Part shown: positions 8,773 through 17,969 of the stretch, piece by piece
How the letters are laid out: every line of letters starts with the position of its first letter
How positions within the stretch are numbered: the first letter of the stretch is position 1
Assembly: GCF_040718835.1 (NCBI RefSeq)
Contig: NZ_JBFEFG010000267.1
Location: 62,001-126,000, forward strand
Direction of reading: 5' to 3'
From: Bremerella sp. JC817
Lineage (GTDB): Bacteria; Planctomycetota; Planctomycetia; Pirellulales; Pirellulaceae
Length of the DNA: 64,000 nt
Program-made: the position numbers and the translations under genes
Notes under the pieces: generated by a model
The model's input: only the letters and a program-made list of their open reading frames with translations
Told to the model about the DNA's origin: nothing
The model's database searches: none

Positions 8773-9711
8773 ATGAAGTCCACACGATTCCAGCGAGGTT
8801 TCACGTTGGTGGAACTGCTCGTCGTAATAGCGATCATTGGGGTTTTGATTGCCCTGTTGTTGCCAGCCGTACAGCAGGCTCGTGAAGCGGCGCGGCGGAT
8901 GAGCTGCAGCAACAATCTGAAGCAGATGGGAATCGCGATGCACAACTATCACGATACCTTCGGCAGCTTCACCTCGGGCTACATCTCGCCCAAGACCAAC
9001 ATCAATTACAACGCCGGTAACTGGTGCGACAGTATGGGGACCCCAGTTCATGGCGGCCATGCTCCTTGGACGGTCATGCTGCTGCCGTTCATTGAACAGC
9101 AAAACATGTACGACCAGTTTGCCTGGGATGGAAATGTGTATCAGCAGCGTTTCTTCGATCCAGGCGGGCAGGATGTCCCCAGTCCAAACAAGGACGTACT
9201 GGTTCCGATGACTGCCTATCAGTGCGCCTCGGACTCGAAGATCGCTGAGAACGACCTGCGAGCCAGTTATCGCGGCGTCCAAGGGGGTGGGCCTGACAGC
9301 GATTCTTCTTGCCAGGGACATTCGTCGAATGTTCGCCGCTTCTATACCAACGGCACGCTGTACGTGAACTCGCGAACACGTTTCGCCGACATTACCGACG
9401 GCACTTCCAATGTCATGCTGATTGGCGAAAACAACCATCCGCACGATTCGGCTGGATTCTCGTGGGCTGCCAGTGGAAAGAACGATGGTAACGGCCTGCC
9501 GGTTTGCTTGACAGGTTTCCGCTATCAATTGAACACGAATCCAACCGGCAGTTGGGAAAGCTTCACCAGCGCCTTCCGTAGCGATCATCCCGGCGGAGCC
9601 CAGTTTGTGTTCAACGATGGCTCGGTTCATTTTCTGGCGGAAACAACCGACCTGACGATCTCGCAGAACCTGGCCAAGCGTTCCGACGGCCTGCCGCTGG
9701 GCGGCTACTAG
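8773..9711 (+). CDS. DUF1559 secreted protein with type IV pilin-like N-terminus
   Basis: A 312-aa protein. Residues 9-32 (GFTLVELLVVIAIIGVLIA) form a prepilin-type N-methylation site and transmembrane helix, followed by the AVQQAREAARRM and CSNNLKQMG signature of planctomycete DUF1559 proteins. The C-terminus has the NDGSVHFL segment, the H-x-DG type ending of the family. It is expected to be cleaved by a prepilin peptidase and to assemble or anchor at the cell surface; the biological role is unknown. Planctomycete genomes hold dozens of copies. I start at ATG 8773 because the open frame upstream begins with TTG. A small lipoprotein gene follows 26 bp later, the usual pairing. Confidence 0.93.
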   Translation: MKSTRFQRGFTLVELLVVIAIIGVLIALLLPAVQQAREAARRMSCSNNLKQMGIAMHNYHDTFGSFTSGYISPKTNINYNAGNWCDSMGTPVHGGHAPWTVMLLPFIEQQNMYDQFAWDGNVYQQRFFDPGGQDVPSPNKDVLVPMTAYQCASDSKIAENDLRASYRGVQGGGPDSDSSCQGHSSNVRRFYTNGTLYVNSRTRFADITDGTSNVMLIGENNHPHDSAGFSWAASGKNDGNGLPVCLTGFRYQLNTNPTGSWESFTSAFRSDHPGGAQFVFNDGSVHFLAETTDLTISQNLAKRSDGLPLGGY

Positions 9712-9737
9712 TGGAACCCTCGTACAAGGAGTCAAGC

Positions 9738-10130
9738 ATGCGTGTTCTTTTACTTGTCGGCTTGTTGATGGTCGGCAGCGTTGGCTGTGGCGGCAACTCC
9801 GGCTATGGCGAGCCGCTACGTGGCTCGGTGACCTACGATGGTCAGCCAATCCCACGCGGAGATGTCATCCTGGAACCGAACTCGGCAAAAGGAAATTCAG
9901 GGCCGGGGACGATTGGTGAAATTATCGACGGGCGTTATGCTACCCCCAGCGGCAAAGGGATTGTCGGGGGAGAGTATTCGGTCACGATTCGTGGCTACGA
10001 TGGCAAAACCGATCCCTCGACGGAAGCCGCGGCGAACAGCCCTGGCAAGGCCCTGTTTCCCGCTTACCAGACCGAAGTGAACATTCCAGCAGACGGCACC
10101 GAAGTCGATTTCGAGGTTCCCAAACCGTAA
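9738..10130 (+). CDS. Small lipoprotein with carboxypeptidase-regulatory-like fold, partner of DUF1559
   Basis: A 130-aa protein preceded by a strong AAGGAG at 9725-9730. The signal ends MVGSVGCGG, a lipobox with Cys16-type lipidation. The mature part, starting LRGSVTYDGQPIPRGDVILEP, is the beta-sandwich (transthyretin/CarboxypepD_reg-like) seen in many short planctomycete lipoproteins encoded directly after DUF1559 genes. It lies 26 bp downstream of the DUF1559 gene and ahead of a strong terminator, so the two form a closed operon. It is probably an outer-surface or periplasmic accessory of the DUF1559 protein; this is inferred from the recurring pairing. Confidence 0.85.
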   Translation: MRVLLLVGLLMVGSVGCGGNSGYGEPLRGSVTYDGQPIPRGDVILEPNSAKGNSGPGTIGEIIDGRYATPSGKGIVGGEYSVTIRGYDGKTDPSTEAAANSPGKALFPAYQTEVNIPADGTEVDFEVPKP

Positions 10131-10156
10131 CCAGCCGCCGGCAACTTGGAAAATCG

Positions 10157-10190
10157 AGGACGCGTCCCCACCAGGGATGCGTCCTTTTTT
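10157..10190 (+). terminator. Rho-independent terminator of the DUF1559-lipoprotein operon
   Basis: A 12-bp stem pairs 10157-10168 with 10174-10185 (one G-T pair) around a 5-nt loop, followed by a run of six T from 10185. It sits 26 bp after the lipoprotein stop codon. Confidence 0.9.
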
Positions 10191-10245
10191 ATTGGTATGC
10201 TATGGTTGTGGGTTGTAGCGAATATTCCCTACGGCCCCTCGATCC

Positions 10246-11712
10246 ATGACCATCGCCACCTCGCTCGAATCCTCGGACCTTTCGACCACGCCGCGCCTGC
10301 TTGGGTTGCCGCCGATTCGCTATGCCCTGCTGGTTGTCGCTGTCCTGGCCCAGGCGGCAACCATTCTGATCACCTGGCCGCTGTGGCAAGTGCGCGAAAC
10401 GCCAGTCCATATGCCGCTATTCGAGATGCCCCAGATTCCTTTTGGACTGTGGATACTTGCCACCCTGGTCTTAGTGCTCGTTAAGCCACGACTCGGGTTA
10501 TTGGCCCATGCGGTCTCGCTGCTGATCTCTTTTGTCTTTGATCAATACCGCACCCAGCCCCAGGTCATCGTAATGGTGATCTTAATGCTGGCCGTCGTCG
10601 AAGACGTTGGCATCGTAATCGTGCGGTGGTTCTTGGCGTCGCTCTGGATCTGGGCGGGCACGCACAAGTTGCTCTCGCCTGACTGGTTCTCGTTTAGCTC
10701 GTGGAACATGGTCAGCTCGTTGCATGTCGATCCCGAGCAGTTTCAGATGTTGTTTGCCTGGGGCGTTGGCCTGGGCGAGCTTGCGGCGGGCCTGTTAGCG
10801 GTGTTTCGGCCTCGCTGGGCGGCGATTCCTTGCGTGCTGATGCATGTCGGAATCGTGATTTTCCTGTCGCCGCTGTTCTATAACCACAACGTGAGCGTCG
10901 TTCCGTGGAACCTGGCGACCGCAACGATCGGGTTCTGGGTGATGTGGAACACTGCGAGCATCCAGCCCAAGTTTCGCTGGGAATGGATCGTAGCGGCGGC
11001 GATGCTGGTTTATCCGCTCGGGTTCTATGTTGGCGTGGTCGATCACGGGATTGCCTGCGTGCTGTACTCGAACCATTTGCCCGAAGGAATCATCACGACG
11101 ACCGAAGGTTCGCAGAAGATCTTGGGCTGGGGCGACCTGCACGTTCCGTTCCCCAACGAACGGCGACTGTTTCGCAATTACTTTCAGCATTCGGCCCCTG
11201 CTGGCTCGAAGCTGCATATCAGCGAGCCCCGTCCTTGGCTGGGGGACCAATACTTCATCAAGTTAGACGATGGCAGCATGAAGCCGCTCACTCGGGAAGA
11301 GTTCATCCACTACTCCGATCAAGAGATCGCCGGCGTGGAAGTCGACAGCCGGCGAGCCATGTTCCTGCTGCGGCGTGGCGGAGCGAAGCTCTTGCGGCGT
11401 GAAGCAGGCGGACCGATCTATGCGGTGGAGATTCCCAGCAACTACTACCGCCCAGAGCTTCTCCCATTGCTGGAAGGGCTACCGAACCTGGAGCAGTTGA
11501 ATTTGGCCGATTGCCGGGTGACGGACGACGACCTGAAGTTGCTGCCGGTTCTGCCGAAGCTGGTAGGTATTGGTCTGACCAATACCCCAGTCACCAACGC
11601 CGCCATTGCGGAGTTGGTGAAGCAGCCGCGACTGGTCGTCATCGAGTACGAACAATCGAACATGACGCTCGACGCCATTTTAGATTTTCAGCGTCAGCGA
11701 CCGATCGAATAA
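10246..11712 (+). CDS. Polytopic membrane protein with C-terminal leucine-rich repeats
   Basis: A 488-aa protein. Residues about 20-280 hold seven or eight hydrophobic segments, including WFLASLWIWAGTHKLLSPDW and GVGLGELAAGLLAVF, which recall DoxX/HTTM-type membrane proteins without a decisive motif. From about residue 290 the chain is soluble. It ends with two or three leucine-rich repeats (LPNLEQLNLADCRVTDDDL, LPKLVGIGLTNTPVTNAAI) of the cysteine-containing RNI type common in planctomycetes. The combination suggests a membrane protein with a protein-binding tail. Orientation and function are unknown. It is preceded by a terminator and followed by a convergent gene only 6 bp away. Confidence 0.75.
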   Translation: MTIATSLESSDLSTTPRLLGLPPIRYALLVVAVLAQAATILITWPLWQVRETPVHMPLFEMPQIPFGLWILATLVLVLVKPRLGLLAHAVSLLISFVFDQYRTQPQVIVMVILMLAVVEDVGIVIVRWFLASLWIWAGTHKLLSPDWFSFSSWNMVSSLHVDPEQFQMLFAWGVGLGELAAGLLAVFRPRWAAIPCVLMHVGIVIFLSPLFYNHNVSVVPWNLATATIGFWVMWNTASIQPKFRWEWIVAAAMLVYPLGFYVGVVDHGIACVLYSNHLPEGIITTTEGSQKILGWGDLHVPFPNERRLFRNYFQHSAPAGSKLHISEPRPWLGDQYFIKLDDGSMKPLTREEFIHYSDQEIAGVEVDSRRAMFLLRRGGAKLLRREAGGPIYAVEIPSNYYRPELLPLLEGLPNLEQLNLADCRVTDDDLKLLPVLPKLVGIGLTNTPVTNAAIAELVKQPRLVVIEYEQSNMTLDAILDFQRQRPIE

Positions 11713-11718
11713 CGACCT

Positions 11719-13038
11719 TTAAACGTCGGCGATGATCTGCGAGATAGGTTCTCCCTGGCAGATCGCCATCGGACGACCGATCGGGGTTTGATAGTCCTTG
11801 GTGAAATCGATTCCCAAGGCCGAATGGATCGTGGCGTGGATATCCTCAACCCGAACGGCATGCTTGGTGTCGGCAGTGATCTTGCCCCCTTCCGGATCGG
11901 TCTCTCCCAGCACGACGCCGCGGCGGATACCTCCCCCGGCGAGAGCCACGCTGAAGCCGTGCGGCCAGTGGTCGCGGCCTGCCGCAGGATTGATCTTCGG
12001 CGTGCGTCCGAATTCTCCACCACACAGCACCAAGGTGTCCTCGAAGATCTCTTTCTCTTGCAGATGCTTGATCGTGGCACTGAAGGCGGCGTCGAGCTGC
12101 GCGGCCCGGGCCGATTGCAACTGATGGTTATTCGCGTGCGTATCCCAGCCAGAGAGCGTGACCTGAACGCATCGCACACCAGTCTCGATCAACTGCGTCG
12201 CACATAAGCAGCCCCGTCCGAAGCCGTTGTCTCCGAATTGATCTTTGAGGGCCTTCGGGACTTCGTCGATGTTGAACGCACCAATTTGGTCTGATGTCAT
12301 CATCGTGGTCGCCCGCTCGACCGTCTTGCGATGAAGCGTTTTGTTGGCTTCCAGGTCGGCTCTTCGACCGCGGGCAAAGCTCGATTCCAAGATATCCAGA
12401 TCAGCCATGCGTGCCTCGAAGCGATCTTCGCCTACACGTTTGGGCAGATCTGGCAGCGGGCCAATCGGATCGTACATCCGGAATGCATCGTACTTGTTCC
12501 CCAGGAAACCACCTTTCGGCGAGAACTCGCTGGGGAAGATCGATACGTGACGCGGGATCTCAACGCCATCGATCGACAGTTCATGGCACATCACCGCGCC
12601 GATCGCGGGATGAACGAGCGTGGGGTCAGGGCGGTACCCGGTCTGCATGTTGTAGGTGGCCCTTTCGTGATCCCCTTCTTTACTGGTGACACATCGCAGC
12701 AGCGATACCTGATCCATGATCTCGGCAGTGAATGGCATCGTATCGGCCAGTTGCACGCCAGGGACCGACGTATCGATCCCCTTCACATCGCCACCGATCA
12801 ACTTGCCGGCGTGCGGATCCCAGGTCTCCAGTTGACTGGGACCACCTTGCATCCAGAGCACGATTACCGACTTCGGCCGGCGGCGTGCGTCGGGCGATTG
12901 TTCCGACGACGCGGCCAGCAGGCGAGAAAGAGGCGTCAGCCAGGCCAGGCCTGCGCCGGCTTGCAATAAGGTTCGACGCGAGAAATGCGCCGCCGTGCCG
13001 CACCCTTCCGGCCCCAGCATGTTGGGAAAGCGATTCAT
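11719..13038 (-). CDS. DUF1501 family protein, Tat-exported
   Basis: A 439-aa protein of the alkaline-phosphatase-like superfamily branch DUF1501. The N-terminus has FSRRTLLQAGAGLAW, a twin-arginine signal, so it should be exported folded. Core motifs VIVLWMQGGPSQLETWDP near residue 60 and ELSIDG, GRTPKINPAAGRDHWPHG and GGGIRRGVVLGETD near the C-terminus are diagnostic. The start is preceded by AAGGA overlapping the stop codon of the upstream DUF1549/DUF1553 gene (9-bp gap), indicating translational coupling. These pairs are expanded in planctomycetes and often linked to degradation of complex substrates, but no activity has been shown that I can rely on. Confidence 0.92.
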   Translation of the reverse strand: MNRFPNMLGPEGCGTAAHFSRRTLLQAGAGLAWLTPLSRLLAASSEQSPDARRRPKSVIVLWMQGGPSQLETWDPHAGKLIGGDVKGIDTSVPGVQLADTMPFTAEIMDQVSLLRCVTSKEGDHERATYNMQTGYRPDPTLVHPAIGAVMCHELSIDGVEIPRHVSIFPSEFSPKGGFLGNKYDAFRMYDPIGPLPDLPKRVGEDRFEARMADLDILESSFARGRRADLEANKTLHRKTVERATTMMTSDQIGAFNIDEVPKALKDQFGDNGFGRGCLCATQLIETGVRCVQVTLSGWDTHANNHQLQSARAAQLDAAFSATIKHLQEKEIFEDTLVLCGGEFGRTPKINPAAGRDHWPHGFSVALAGGGIRRGVVLGETDPEGGKITADTKHAVRVEDIHATIHSALGIDFTKDYQTPIGRPMAICQGEPISQIIADV

Positions 13039-13047
13039 GGCAGATCC

Positions 13048-14682
13048 TTAGTGGTTCCAGGCGAATTCGGTGCAGTTCATCAGGGCCCAGTAGATATCTT
13101 CCAGGTCCTGCATACGATTGGCTTTGATCTCGGTATCTTTCAGGCGAGCAACGAAGTGCTGCTGCTCGATCTCGGTTGGTCGTCGCGTCAGCACACACAG
13201 GAACGCCGTTTCGACCGCGACTTCATCGCTAGGGGCAAGTGCCGCCACGCGGGAAGCGGAGTTCCGCAGGAAGTTCTGCGTGGTCCGCTCTTTGACCAGG
13301 TTGCCATTCATCATCAGCAACCGCTGCGGGATCGTCCCGCCATCCATGCTGAATTCGTCCTCACCTGCGTCGCCATAACGCTTAAGGAAGTCGTTCGTTT
13401 CGCCGAACGTAATCAGCCGCGTGAGGATATGGCTATCAGCGTTCAACGTTTGCAGGAACGTCGCCTGATTGATGCTGCCGATAACTTGTTCCGGCCGAAG
13501 CATCGTGACAGGAAACGCCGCCCAGGTTTGTTCGTGCCGGGGAGTGATTTCATGTTCGGCCCGGCTATCGAGCTGAAAGGCCTCGGTCGAGGCGATCAAG
13601 CGAATCAGTTCCTTGAGGTCGAATCCGCTGGCAATGAACTCGTCGACCAGCGGTTCGAGCCCTGGCGGATAGGTTCCTTGCTCGAAGCTGCCCTCCAGCG
13701 GAATGCTATCGACCGGTTCAACCAACGGCCGGCCGGTCATCACCGCCCAGACGCGATTCACCAACGCTCGGGCAAAGGGGCGATTCTCGGGGTGCGTCAC
13801 CCAACCGGCGAGTCGCTCGCGAAGCGTTCCGCTCTGTTCGGCCAACAGTTGCTGGTTGAACGGGACCTGGGCAGGGACCGTTGTTTCTTCTTCCGCATTG
13901 AGATACTTGAACTCGTAAGGGCGTCCCTTTTTGTCGGTGATGCCGACGAACGAATTCTGCGCTTCGCTGAAGAACGAGGCCAACTCGTGGAAGTCGCTCT
14001 GCTTCAGATCGCCCCCCAGGTTGTCGTCGTGGCACTGCACGCAGTCGATACGAGTCGCCAGAAAAGCACGCGTCAGACGCCCGGCCAGCATCGCGACGTC
14101 AGGTTCTTTCGTACCATCTTGATCGACGGTCGCCGTGATGAAGTTTACCGCCGGGTGATCGGTCCATAGGCCTGACTCGGCAATCAGTTCTTTCGTGAGC
14201 TGATCGTACGGACGATTGGCCATTAGTTGATCACTGAGCCAGGTAACAAACCTTCGTTTGCGAAAGATGAGAAACGGTCCGTTTTCGGTTCCGACATAGG
14301 CCCGCGAGAGACGCTCGGCCATGTAGTCGCCATAACGGCGATCTTCGAGTAAGTGATCGACCCACCATGCCAGGCGATCTTCCTCTGGGCGATTTTCGAG
14401 GAGGCGGATCTCTTCGAGCGAAGGAATCGAACCGGTCAGTCCCAGCGAAATGCGGCGAGCGATCGTCAGGTCATCCGCTTTCGGAGCAGGCTTCAGGTCA
14501 TCGCGTTCCCAGATCTCGGCGAACTGCGCATCGATAATCTGCTTGGCTTTCAGCATGCTGGCATCGGCCACGATCAATGGCGTATCGATGGCCTCGACCC
14601 TCGGCGGAGCCAGCAGCCAGTTGGCCAGCGAAGCGAGCAGAATCGTCGCCAGAGCGATAAATGCGATGTTCTTCAGCCACAT
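13048..14682 (-). CDS. DUF1549/DUF1553 protein with a single CxxCH heme-type motif
   Basis: A 544-aa secreted or membrane-anchored protein starting at MWLKNIAFIALATILLAS. DUF1549 occupies about residues 40-250, with ARRISLGLTGSIPS, DRRYGDYMAERLSR and IDCVQCHDDNLGG. DUF1553 follows with HPENRPFARALVNRVWAVMTGR and FDLKELIRLIASTEAFQ. The CVQCH motif may bind covalent heme c or simply a metal. Many relatives carry a separate N-terminal cytochrome domain (PSCyt1) that is absent here, making this a short version. It is co-transcribed with the DUF1501 gene, its almost invariable partner in planctomycetes. I chose ATG 14682 because it begins the signal anchor. Confidence 0.92.
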   Translation of the reverse strand: MWLKNIAFIALATILLASLANWLLAPPRVEAIDTPLIVADASMLKAKQIIDAQFAEIWERDDLKPAPKADDLTIARRISLGLTGSIPSLEEIRLLENRPEEDRLAWWVDHLLEDRRYGDYMAERLSRAYVGTENGPFLIFRKRRFVTWLSDQLMANRPYDQLTKELIAESGLWTDHPAVNFITATVDQDGTKEPDVAMLAGRLTRAFLATRIDCVQCHDDNLGGDLKQSDFHELASFFSEAQNSFVGITDKKGRPYEFKYLNAEEETTVPAQVPFNQQLLAEQSGTLRERLAGWVTHPENRPFARALVNRVWAVMTGRPLVEPVDSIPLEGSFEQGTYPPGLEPLVDEFIASGFDLKELIRLIASTEAFQLDSRAEHEITPRHEQTWAAFPVTMLRPEQVIGSINQATFLQTLNADSHILTRLITFGETNDFLKRYGDAGEDEFSMDGGTIPQRLLMMNGNLVKERTTQNFLRNSASRVAALAPSDEVAVETAFLCVLTRRPTEIEQQHFVARLKDTEIKANRMQDLEDIYWALMNCTEFAWNH

Positions 14683-14752
14683 ATGCGTTGGTCCGTGACG
14701 AAGTCTGTCAGACGAGAAAAGGTGCGATTCGACTCCATTCTTACCAATATCC

Positions 14753-14785
14753 CCAATTGGAAGTTTCTCATTGTAGAGAAAACTT
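14753..14785. promoter_or_regulatory. Imperfect palindrome between divergent genes
   Basis: In the 207-bp gap between the divergent DUF1549/1553 operon and the membrane-protein gene, AAGTTTCTC at 14761-14769 is mirrored by GAGAAAACTT at 14776-14785, with flanking TTGG and TTGGCAA extending the partial symmetry. The position suits an operator or promoter element. No regulator is identified. Confidence 0.3.
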
Positions 14786-14889
14786 GGCAATTTCTTCGAT
14801 TTCTCAAAACCACCCGCCCAATTGTCCGGGTAAAAAAGGAACCTACGTAGATTTTCCGCGATCTCGTCTCGTCACCCCTGGAAACATCC

Positions 14890-16125
14890 ATGTCTGTCGC
14901 CAATGCCAGCTGGCCCACCGACGAATTGATTGCCGCGGAGGAAATCGTCCGACCGCTGGGCGATCCACCTTCGTCGCCTGAAACGCCAGACCAGGGTGTT
15001 GGCGTACCTCCCAAGACGCCAATCTTCTGGCGGATTGGCTCGGGCCTGCTGAGTGCCGGTGACTGGTGCTTTGGCGTGGTCTCGATGGTCGTGATCCTCG
15101 CTTTTCTGGCGACCGTGCCGGTGCTGAACCTGATGAGCCTCGGCTATCTGCTGGAAGTTGCGGGCCGGATCGGCCGCACCGGGAAGTTCACCCAAGGATT
15201 CGTCGGGATTCGGAAGGCCTCGAAGATCGGCAGCATGGTGGCCGGAGCGTGGTTGATGTTTCTGCCGCTGCGGTTCCTTTCCGATGCCTGGCAAAGTGCC
15301 TGGCTGATCGATCCGAACAGTCCTCAGACACGAAACTTGTGGACGGTCACGATGATCGCGACAGTGGCCGTTGGTCTGCATGTCGCTTGGGCATGCTATC
15401 GCGGAGGTCGCTTCCGCCACTTCCTTTGGCCAGCCCCCATCTTGTTTTTCAAGACAATCTTTACCGGTGGCATGTACGCCCATGCTCGGGAAGGGACGCT
15501 CGCGTTCATCAAAGAACTTCACCTGTGGCATTACTTCTCGCTCGGAGCCCGCGGCTTCTTCGGGACGCTGGCCTGGCTGGCAATTCCGGTGCTGTGGATG
15601 ATTGGTGCCCGGCAGATTACCGAGCCAGGGGCCGCGTTCGTGGTGAGCTTGCCCGGGATGCTGATGTTTGCCTTCGTGCTGCTTTACCTGCCATTTCTGC
15701 AAGCCCACTTCGCCGCCGAGAACCGTTTCAAAGCGTTGTTTGAAGTGCGAATGGTTCGCAGCCTCTTTCGTCAGGCTCCGCTGGCCTGGTGGTTGGCTTT
15801 ACTGACAACGCTGCTATTCGCGTTGCCGCTTTACCTGCTGAAGATCGAAATGATCGACCGCGAGATCGCGTGGCTGCCGAGCTTGTTCTTTGTCGTGTTT
15901 ATCTTTCCGGCCCGGATGCTTTCTGGGTGGGCGTTGGCCGTGGCGAAGAAGCGGGAGAAACCGGCTCATTTCGTGTGGCGATGGCTGGGTCGATTGGCGG
16001 CGATTCCGGTCGTCGTGTCGTACATCTTCTTCATGTACTTGTTTCTTTACATCTCGTGGAGAGGGGCGGATAGTCTGCTGGAACAGCACGCGTTTCTCGT
16101 TCCGGTCCCATTTCTGGGAAGCTAG
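14890..16125 (+). CDS. Polytopic membrane protein of unknown function (411 aa)
   Basis: After a soluble N-terminal tail of about 50 residues rich in Pro and acidic residues, there are about eight hydrophobic segments, for example VVILAFLATVPVLNLMSLGYLL and LPGMLMFAFVLLYLPFL. The loop RIGRTGKFTQGFVGIRKASK is basic. The pattern resembles DUF4013-like membrane proteins, but I cannot confirm that. It is divergent from the DUF1549/DUF1501 operon and followed about 90 bp later by an S41 protease on the same strand, so a link with envelope proteolysis is possible and not shown. Confidence 0.7.
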   Translation: MSVANASWPTDELIAAEEIVRPLGDPPSSPETPDQGVGVPPKTPIFWRIGSGLLSAGDWCFGVVSMVVILAFLATVPVLNLMSLGYLLEVAGRIGRTGKFTQGFVGIRKASKIGSMVAGAWLMFLPLRFLSDAWQSAWLIDPNSPQTRNLWTVTMIATVAVGLHVAWACYRGGRFRHFLWPAPILFFKTIFTGGMYAHAREGTLAFIKELHLWHYFSLGARGFFGTLAWLAIPVLWMIGARQITEPGAAFVVSLPGMLMFAFVLLYLPFLQAHFAAENRFKALFEVRMVRSLFRQAPLAWWLALLTTLLFALPLYLLKIEMIDREIAWLPSLFFVVFIFPARMLSGWALAVAKKREKPAHFVWRWLGRLAAIPVVVSYIFFMYLFLYISWRGADSLLEQHAFLVPVPFLGS

Positions 16126-16217
16126 GCAAAGGCCTTGCTACTAGGACCATCCTGCTGCACGGGGTACGATAGAGGGACTCGAGTGCTCGTAGACCTGCTA
16201 TTACGTCTTAGTGCCTT

Positions 16218-17534
16218 ATGCCGCGTGGAAACCTGATTACGATTTGCGTCACCTTCGTCGTGGCAATGATTTGTTACGCGTCGGCGGGACAATCTCGCTA
16301 CGCTTTGATGTTCCAGCAAGGGATGCGGACCATCTCCGAGTTCTACGTGCGGCCGGTCGACGACGAAGAGCTGTTCAACGCCGCAATGGAAGGCCTGACA
16401 GCGCCTCTCGATCAAAACTCGGTCTACATCGCTCCGCCCCGCTATTCCGATTTCCGCCGAGAGCTAGGTCAGGAATTCGGCGGCATCGGTGTGCATGTCG
16501 ACTTCAACAAAGAAACCCGCGAGATGCTGGTGATCACGCCTCTAGCAGGCGCGCCAGCTTATGAAGCAGGCGTTCAAGCAGGCGACGTTATCCTGGCGAT
16601 CGATGGCGTGAAGCTCAATGGCGAAGACTTCGATACTTCGCTCAAGCGGCTGCATGGCGAGAAAGGTACTCCGGTTACCTTGACCGTGCAGCATATCGGG
16701 GCGGAAAAGCCGGTCGATATCACCATGAACCGGGCCAGCATTATGGTCGAATCGGTCATGGGTGACACGCACGGTCCCGGTGGCAAATGGAGCTATGTGT
16801 TAGCCGAGAATCCGAAGATTGGCTATATCCGTGTCGACTCATTCGGCGATCGTACCGCTTCCGACTTCGAGGCCGCTCTTCAGCAGATCGACGGTAAAGT
16901 CGAAGGGATCATCATCGACATGCGCGGAAACGCGGGCGGTTATCTGACCGCGGCGATCCAGATGGTCGACATGTTTATCGATCAAGGCGAGATCGTCACA
17001 ACGCGTACCCGCAACAACCAGATCCGCGACGTTTACGAAGCTTCGTCCGGCGGCACGATCGTTCCGAAGAACCTCCCGGTGGTCGTGATGGTGAATCGCT
17101 TCAGTGCGAGTGCCAGTGAAATCTTCGCCGCCGCCCTGCAAGATCATCACCGGGCAACCATCGTCGGCGAACGCTCGTTCGGCAAAGGGACCGTGCAAAG
17201 CATCTTCCCACTGGATGGGGATCGCCGGGCCATGAAGATCACGACCGCCACGTACTGGCGGCCGAGCGGCAGCAACATTCATCATTTTCCTGATTCTAAG
17301 GATGATGACGATTGGGGCGTCACCCCTGACGAAAGCTGGGAGTTGGAATTAGACGACGAGACGTTGGCAAAAGTCATCCGCTCGCGTCGGCTGCATGATG
17401 TCGACCGAACAAATTTCGCCGATCCTTCCTCCGCCGACAAACGTGAGATTTCGGAAGATGAGCAAGCCTTGCTCGACTTTACCGACCCACAACTGCAAAC
17501 GGCTATCGAAGCGATTCAAGACGCCGCTAAGTAG
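16218..17534 (+). CDS. S41 family C-terminal processing peptidase (CtpA-like)
   Basis: A 438-aa protein with an N-terminal membrane anchor or signal (residues 6-23), a short helical domain, a PDZ domain (about 85-165, with FGGIGVHV and EAGVQAGDVILAIDG) and the tail-specific protease core. NRFSASASEI supplies the probable nucleophile Ser296, and SFGKGTVQ supplies Lys323 of the Ser-Lys dyad. DMRGNAGGYL is the usual preceding strand. It should cleave exported proteins near their C-termini in the periplasm. It lacks any long C-terminal domain and is close to the minimal family length. Confidence 0.92.
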   Translation: MPRGNLITICVTFVVAMICYASAGQSRYALMFQQGMRTISEFYVRPVDDEELFNAAMEGLTAPLDQNSVYIAPPRYSDFRRELGQEFGGIGVHVDFNKETREMLVITPLAGAPAYEAGVQAGDVILAIDGVKLNGEDFDTSLKRLHGEKGTPVTLTVQHIGAEKPVDITMNRASIMVESVMGDTHGPGGKWSYVLAENPKIGYIRVDSFGDRTASDFEAALQQIDGKVEGIIIDMRGNAGGYLTAAIQMVDMFIDQGEIVTTRTRNNQIRDVYEASSGGTIVPKNLPVVVMVNRFSASASEIFAAALQDHHRATIVGERSFGKGTVQSIFPLDGDRRAMKITTATYWRPSGSNIHHFPDSKDDDDWGVTPDESWELELDDETLAKVIRSRRLHDVDRTNFADPSSADKREISEDEQALLDFTDPQLQTAIEAIQDAAK

Positions 17535-17969
17535 GCGTTTGGAAGCTTTTGCAAAGGTGATTTGAAAATTCTTCCTTCGAGTCTGAGGGCTATCGGACTC
17601 GCAAAAACGGGGCAAACTTTGCCGTCTTCAAGGCAAATTCAAAAGTCTCGATAAACGCCGACTTGAATCATTTCGAAGGCGGTTTGGCACTTTTTGGCAC
17701 TCGCATTGCAAGTTACACGGCCATCCTCTCCCTTCCGACTCATGAACTGAAGAAAGTCGCCTTGATGGTCTGCAACGTTGATCACTTCCGTTGGCCTAAG
17801 AATAATATCCCAACCAGCCTGGAACTGGAATCGTTCTCGCGACCTCTCCCCGTTCAGCCGCACCCAGAAACGCCTTACGTCGTGGTGCTGCTGAAGATGC
17901 TCAGCGTTGCCGATGATGTCACCGAGAAGGGTATCGACCCGCTCGAGCGATAGTCGCGACTTCTCGCTG
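17535..17969. other. Unresolved 435-bp region between the S41 protease and HDAC-like genes
   Basis: Two overlapping frames look partly gene-like. On the plus strand 17663-17953 encodes 96 aa from a TTG, ending 16 bp before the convergent HDAC stop. On the minus strand 17639-17863 encodes 74 aa from a GTG, and its frame stays open upstream to within the HDAC gene but without an ATG. Neither has a good Shine-Dalgarno sequence or a recognisable motif. The minus frame could be a decayed gene tail. A small hairpin-like GGCAAACTTTGCC stretch lies near 17610-17622. Confidence 0.3.

Noticed and set aside
8737..9855. 372-aa minus-strand frame across the DUF1559 gene
   Set aside because: The DUF1559 N-terminal signature is on the plus strand.
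12985..14169. 394-aa plus-strand frame across the DUF1549/DUF1553 gene
   Set aside because: The minus frame is a clear DUF1549/DUF1553 protein.
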